A stretch of 64,000 nt of DNA, taken from positions 14,274,076 to 14,338,075 of the forward strand of contig NC_092099.1 of the NCBI RefSeq assembly GCF_045679555.1, read 5' to 3'. Under the pieces are notes generated by a model that worked only from the letters and a program-made list of their open reading frames with translations, searched no databases and was not told the origin of the DNA. The translations under genes and the position numbers were made by a program. Below, piece by piece: positions 59,330 through 64,000 of this stretch. Position 1 is the stretch's first letter. Each line of letters starts with the position of its first letter. This stretch comes from Salvelinus alpinus (Eukaryota > Chordata > Actinopteri > Salmoniformes > Salmonidae).

Positions 59330-59705
59330 ATGATGGTGTGTATAGACATTATGGACAGTATATGAATAGAAAAGCAGTAGTTATATAGGATGAGCATTTA
59401 CTAGAATACAGTATGTAGTGTGTAAAAAAGTATGTAAACATTATTCAAGTGACAAGTGTTCAATGACTATGTACATAGGGCAGCAGTCTTTAAGGTGCAG
59501 GGTTTGGTAGCAGGATAGTAACAGTGACTAAAGTTCAGGGCAGGGTGCTGGGCGGAACCTGGCTAGTGGTGACTATTTAACAGTCTGATGACCTGGAGAT
59601 GGAAGCTCTTTTTCACTCTCTCGGTCCCAGCTTTGATGCACCTATGCTGTTTCCGCCTTCTAGACGGTAGCAAGACAAAAAGGCTGTGGCTTGGTTGTTT
59701 AAGGT
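59105..59705 (-). mobile_element. LINE 3'-end fragment, minus orientation
   Basis: The ATCAAATCAAATG start, a TATA microsatellite (59300-59331) and GACCTGGAGATGGAAGCTCTTT near 59590 match the 3' part of L2-like LINEs. No reverse transcriptase remains. From 59750 to 60100 another dispersed-repeat-like segment follows. Confidence 0.5.
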
Positions 59706-60239
59706 CATGTCTGCATCAACATACATGTTAAGAAATCATGGTTTATTTTTTTATTTAACCTTTATTTAACTAGGTAAGTCCGTTAAGAACAAATTCTTAT
59801 TCATAATGACGGCCTACCAAAAGGCACAAGGCCTCCTTTGGGGACGGGGGCTGGGATTAAAAATAAAAATATAGGACAAAACACGCATCACGACAAGAGA
59901 GACCTAAGACAACAACATAGCAGCAGCTCAATATGGTAGCAGCACAATACATGGTACAAACATTATTGGGCACAGACAACAGCACAAAGGCAAGAAGGTG
60001 GAGACAACAATACATCACACAAAGCAGCCACAACTGTCAGTGAGAGTGTCCATGATTGAGTCTATGAATGAAGAGATGGAGATAAAAACAGTCCAGTTTG
60101 AGTGGTTTTTGCATCTTGTTTCAGTCGTTAGCTGCAGCGAACTGAAAAGAGGAGCGACCCAGGGATGTATGTGCTTTGGGGACCTTAACAGAATGTGACT
60201 GGTTTATCATAGTACCAGCTAAGTCCCTGGAGGTTGTCT

Positions 60240-61029
60240 GGAAAAAGGGCCTGTTAACTATTTTCCATTTTCATTAGGTATCCCAGTGCTCTTACTGGAC
60301 CATCTGGTTGATATTTCTTCAGTCGGTAAAAATAAGAGCAACATTTTTACTTTTGGGACCGCCAGCAAATAATGTTTGAACTATTTCAGACAGCATACCT
60401 GATTCAACTGGTCAACTAATCATAAAGCCCTCGATTAGTTAATCAGGTGTGGCAGTTCAGAGCTACAACAGAATTGTGAAATGTCTGGGTGTTCCCGAGG
60501 AGAGGATTGAGAACCACTTATCTTAGGGTTATGGTTCAAATCAAAAAATTACTTTTAATAATAAACAATACTAATAATACATCTTGTAATGTTTTACTTT
60601 ACTATTAGAAACCCATTGTTGTTGCAATGTTCAATTAACCCACCAGAGAATCACTGAATGGGAAAATGATGTAATAAATCAGTAAATGGATCCCAGTGGT
60701 TCGACTTGTGCATTTGCGGGAGAACACTATCCTCAGAGGTGGACAGAATGGCTGATATTTCACTAACACAAGTAATAGCCTGTGGAAAATGTACACACAA
60801 TCGTCCTGTAAACAACTTTGTGTAACATGCCTTCAATGCTGCCTGAGGAAGACTCTACAGTATAAGTTGAAATGTGTTGCAGTTGTGCGTCCTGATGTAC
60901 AATGCTGCTCTGTTCCTATGTATTATTTTGTAAATATTTTCTGTTAATAATTCACTAAAGTTAATTGCAGCATTTAATTCACTCGTTGCCGTAGCAGTTG
61001 AAGGATTTATGATGGTATTTCAAAGACAT
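60240..61029 (+). other. Upstream region of the G6PC2 remnant, nothing recognised
   Basis: AT-rich sequence with no exon, RNA gene or clear transposon end. Confidence 0.3.
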
Positions 61030-61076
61030 CTCTCTCTCTCTGTCTGTCTGTCTGTCTGTCTCTCTCCCTCTCTCTT

Positions 61077-61114
<38 letters not shown>
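61030..61114. repeat. Compound CT/GTCT/CA microsatellite upstream of the G6PC2 remnant
   Basis: TCTC tract, then (TGTC)n, then (TC)n, then (AC)n, ending 38 bases before the old start codon. Confidence 0.9.
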
Positions 61115-61151
61115 GGTGCTGTAGTTATGGCCGAGTGAGCAGCTGTTCCAG

Positions 61152-61629
61152 ATGGACCTCATCCACAGCAGTGGGGTGCTGGTGATCCAGCACCTCCAAA
61201 GCAACTACAGAGACTACCATGAGTTCCTTGACTTCATGACCTCTGTGGATGACCCTCGTCACATATTTTCTCTCGATTTCCCTCTGTGGTTCCAACTTGG
61301 CCAAATTGTCTGCACCAAGATGATATTTGGGGCAGTTATTGGAGACTGTTTCCACCTAATCTTTTACACTTGTACTGCCATAATTTGTAAAGGGAGGGAG
61401 AGAGTGTTATGTAAGTTATGTAACAGTATCCTTATAGATGCTTATAAAATCATCATGTTTTCTGTTTAGGGGACACGTCTTGTTATATAAATGTTAATAT
61501 GACTGTCTCTTGTTTTTAGTATTCTGTTTGGCTAGTGGCCATACTGGTGGGTGCAGGAAACTGTCTTTTACCGGAATAATTCACTCCCTCAGCTTTAGCA
61601 GTTCCACATTACCTGTGAAACAAGACCAG
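61152..61629 (+). pseudogene. G6PC2: G6PC2 (islet glucose-6-phosphatase related) pseudogene, exons 1-2 only
   Basis: Exon 1 (61152 to about 61369) encodes MDLIHSSGVLVIQHLQSNYR and onward, closely matching the human G6PC2 N-terminus through TKMI and AVIGD to residue 71. At the ancestral donor (codon 73) the bases read AC|TT instead of TG|GT, so the splice site is lost. Exon 2 (61520-61629) is 110 bases, the family's usual exon 2 length as I recall, with AG before it and GTCAGT after it. It reads ILFG-stop-WPYWWVQET, then SLPQL-stop-QF and TCETRPG. The TAG stops are at 61533-61535 and 61596-61598. The phosphatase signature K-X6-R-P is damaged: K72 is Y and R79 is W. Exons 3-5 were not found in the following 2.3 kb, which is mostly repeats. 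The position beside SPC25 is the ancestral G6PC2 locus. A working gene would need readthrough of two stops and cannot be supported. Confidence 0.9.
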
Positions 61630-61839
61630 GTCAGTGTTATTTCCAGTCTGTCAATCATTATGATCATAAATTCTAGAGATTGAAGGAAAGTCAATCATTA
61701 CATTTTCAGTTCTTAGATAATTCTATGTAATGGCTTACAAAATGGCACAACTGTCTGATATATTGTTGTGTGGACTTTAATTTATCTTTGTGAATGTCCT
61801 GCTTGTATGATAGATAAACAGTGTTTATTTGTATTTATA

Positions 61840-62478
61840 CAATGGGTGGGTCTAAACCTGAATGCTGATTGGTTAAAAGCGTATTACAGCCGGTGTCTAT
61901 TCCACAAGTTACCACCGGCAAAATCTATGAATGCCTATTTACTCTGTTCCATCTGAATCCGCAATCCACTGTCTCATCAGCCCAGCCAAGCAATTTATAA
62001 ACTTGATCTCCACTATAAAAAGCATCTAGACATTCTCACATTACTTTTAGACTAACATTTAGTTTTCAACAGCGGAGATTTGTATAAACCTTGCTGTCTG
62101 TCTCCGACATTTGCAAAACTGTTTTCAATATTCAAATTCGATCTCCAGCTGTCCCATAGTAATGAACGTGAAGGGGTCGGAATGAGACAGACAGGCAGGC
62201 AGCGTTTCTCAGCCAGTCGAAATCATGAATTGTTTCAATCATTTTTAAAAGGTACAACGAAACACAGTGCAGCTAGTTTGCAGTCTTTTACAGCTTAAAC
62301 AAATGCAAATGCAGATACTGTTGTTATTCTGGCTGCACTGTTTGACGTGACTGTAAGTTAGCCGTAGTTGGCTAGCTAGCAAGCAAGGGTTAAGAACGTT
62401 GCCAGCCAGTATGGAACATTTAGAACAAACGACTGGGTCGTTGCCATTTCCAAAATGTTGGTAACCCGTTGTATAAAA
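61840..62478. repeat. Probable dispersed repeat after the G6PC2 remnant
   Basis: ATTGGTTAAAAGCGTATTAC and flanking text to about 62480 resembles a salmonid dispersed repeat. I looked here for G6PC2 exons 3-5 and found none. Confidence 0.35.
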
Positions 62479-62586
62479 GTGATAATGCCCTCAAAGCCGG
62501 TGTTTGGAGGATATTGACCTAGTCTAGGCCCTAACAACACCCGTGCCAATATATCCTCCAAACACCAGCTTCTCTGGCATTATTAC
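62479..62586. repeat. Palindromic MITE, family shared with 22012-22130
   Basis: Arms GATAATGCCCTCAAAGCCGG and the inverse of AGCTTCTCTGGCATTATTA enclose the GGTGTTTGGAGGATAT pair. The right half is full; the left arm lost a few bases (GGATATTG for GGATATATTG). Confidence 0.75.
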
Positions 62587-62765
62587 TTAAAGGCAGTCCT
62601 CCCGGTCATGCCATGAGCTCTTCGATTGTCTGGTATATAATAATCACATCAGCACTCAACTTTACCAGAGGCCTTTCTGGCAGCTCAACTCTGGGATGCC
62701 AGAGGTAGGCACATCTATGAGCATGTTATTTTTATATTGCTTTGTGAAAGACTGTACACTGTGTG

Positions 62766-62990
62766 TATAAAACTCATGCTCTTTCTATGACATAGTCTAA
62801 CTAGGTGAATCCAGGTGAAAGCCACAATCCCTTATTGAGGTCACTTGTTCAATCCACTTCAATCAGTGTAAATGAAGAGGAGGAGACAAGTTAAAGAAGG
62901 ATTTTTAAGCCTTTAGACAACTGAGACATGGATTGTGTATGTGTGCCATTAAGAGAGTGGAAGGGCATAATGTTTTTTACACTCATTGTA
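62766..62990 (+). mobile_element. Partial copy of the 103-634 Tc1-like family
   Basis: GTGAATCCAGGTGAAAGCCA through TTGTGTATGTGTGCCATT matches the left half of 103-634; both termini are eroded and it ends in TACACTCATTGTATA. Confidence 0.7.
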
Positions 62991-63004
62991 TATGGCCATA
63001 GAGA

Positions 63005-63866
63005 TCAATTAGGTATACTCAGCCTTGTCTAAGGGTAGTAAGTTGGTGGTCTGTTGATATCCCTCTAGTGGTTTGGGTGGGGTTATATCCTGCCTGGTTG
63101 GCCCTGTCTGGGGGTATCGTCGGACAGGGCCACAGTGTCCCCTGACCCACCCCTGTCTCAGTCTCCAGTATCTATGCTGCAATAGTCTATGTGCCGGGGG
63201 GCTAGGGTCAGTCTGTTATATCTGGTGTAATTATCCTCTTATCTGGTGTCCTGTGTGAATTTAAGTATGCTCCCTCTAATTCTCTCTCCCTCCCCTCCCG
63301 GAGGACCTGAGCCCTAGGATCATACCTCAGGACTACCTGGCTTGATGACTCCTGGCTGTCCATAGTCCACCTGGTCGTGCTGCTGCTCCAGTTTCAACTG
63401 TTCTGCCCGCGGCTAGGGAACCCTGACAAGTTCACCGGACTCTCTCTCTCTCTCTCTACCGCACCTTCTGTTTCGACCTCTGAATGCTCAGCTATGAAAA
63501 GCCAACTGACATTTACTCCCGAGGTACTGACCTGTTGCACCCTCTATCACCACTGTGATTATTATTTGACCCTGCTGGTCATCTATGAACATTTGATCAT
63601 CTTGAAAAACAATCTGGCCTTAAATGGCCATGTGCTCTTATAATCACCACCCGGCACAGCCAGAAGAGGCTCTGAAGCCACCCCTCAGAGCCTGGTTCCT
63701 CTCTAGGTTTCTTCCCAGGTTCCTGCCTTTCTAGGGAGTTTCTCCTAGCCACTGTGCTTCTACATCTGCATTATTTGCTGTTTGGGGGTTTAGGCTGGGT
63801 TTCTGTATAGCACTTTGTGACATCTGCTAATGTGAAAAGTGCTTTATAAATATATTGATTGACTAA
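63005..63866 (+). repeat. Long dispersed salmonid repeat
   Basis: Includes GACCTGAGCCCTAGGATCAT, CCAGTTTCAACTGTTCTGCC and CACCCGGCACAGCCAGAAGA, ending AGTGCTTTATAAATATATTG. I recognise this as a very common repeat in salmonid genomes and even in transcript 3' ends. The 88-codon frame 63377-63643 lies in it and is not a gene. The tail 63867-64000 shows nothing. Confidence 0.65.
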
Positions 63867-64000
63867 TCACTTGGCAAATGGAGTTTGTGGAGTACATTGT
63901 TTGTGAAAGATCCTGGTTCTACTGTAGGCCTAATTATACCAAAAAGTATGTACAATGACCTGGTGGTTTGTGAAGGGTGTGTCAGCACTTAGTACACAAT

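Noticed and set aside
61152-61469. 105-codon open frame as a functional short G6PC2 product
   Set aside because: After residue 71 it runs into intron with no homology and ends shortly; it lacks all catalytic residues and most membrane segments.
63377-63643. 88-codon plus frame near the right edge
   Set aside because: Lies inside a very common dispersed salmonid repeat.

Overview
The window is vertebrate genomic DNA, almost certainly from a salmonid fish. Its five loci have typical vertebrate exon-intron structure with GT-AG junctions. Between them lie dense Tc1/mariner-like elements, hAT elements with 8-bp target duplications, tRNA-derived SINEs, fold-back MITEs and L2-like LINE pieces of the kinds I know from salmonid genomes. 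I could not run any search, so species-level placement is not possible.

Layout of the host genes: (1) STK39 (SPAK kinase), minus strand, 13 coding exons from the start codon at 19825 to an exon at 4080; the C-terminal exons lie beyond the left edge. (2) CERS6 (ceramide synthase 6), plus strand, 10 coding exons, 22467-42752, complete, with a 24-base optional microexon at 42319-42342. (3) NOSTRIN, plus strand, 16 coding exons, 48534-52339, complete. (4) SPC25 (kinetochore NDC80 complex subunit), minus strand, 6 coding exons, 52638-53888, complete. (5) Remains of G6PC2 (islet glucose-6-phosphatase-related protein), plus strand, 61152-61629. Only exons 1 and 2 are recognisable, and they carry two in-frame stops, a lost splice donor and substituted phosphatase-signature residues. 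This order and orientation (STK39 reverse, CERS6, NOSTRIN, SPC25 reverse, G6PC2) matches the human chromosome 2q24-q31 block as I remember it.

The genes do not form a pathway, but their arrangement matters. STK39 and CERS6 are divergent, with 2.6 kb between start codons, and that interval is loaded with inverted-repeat elements. NOSTRIN and SPC25 are convergent, with stop codons about 300 bases apart and poly(A) signals about 45 bases apart.

Repeats fill most remaining space. The left edge (42-2935) is a hAT element holding three nested Tc1-like insertions. STK39 introns carry two full-length Tc1-like copies and a 2.75-kb hAT element whose target duplication starts at intron base 10 of intron 4. 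CERS6 introns carry two more hAT elements, Tc1-like copies of several families and two palindromic MITEs. From 53.9 to 61.1 kb, and again from 61.7 kb to the end, I see mainly LINE, SINE and other repeat sequence. I found no RNA genes, CRISPR arrays, prokaryotic genes or viral genes. The most notable observations are the decayed G6PC2 copy, the hAT insertion at an STK39 splice donor, the conserved-looking CERS6 microexon and the palindrome-rich divergent promoter.
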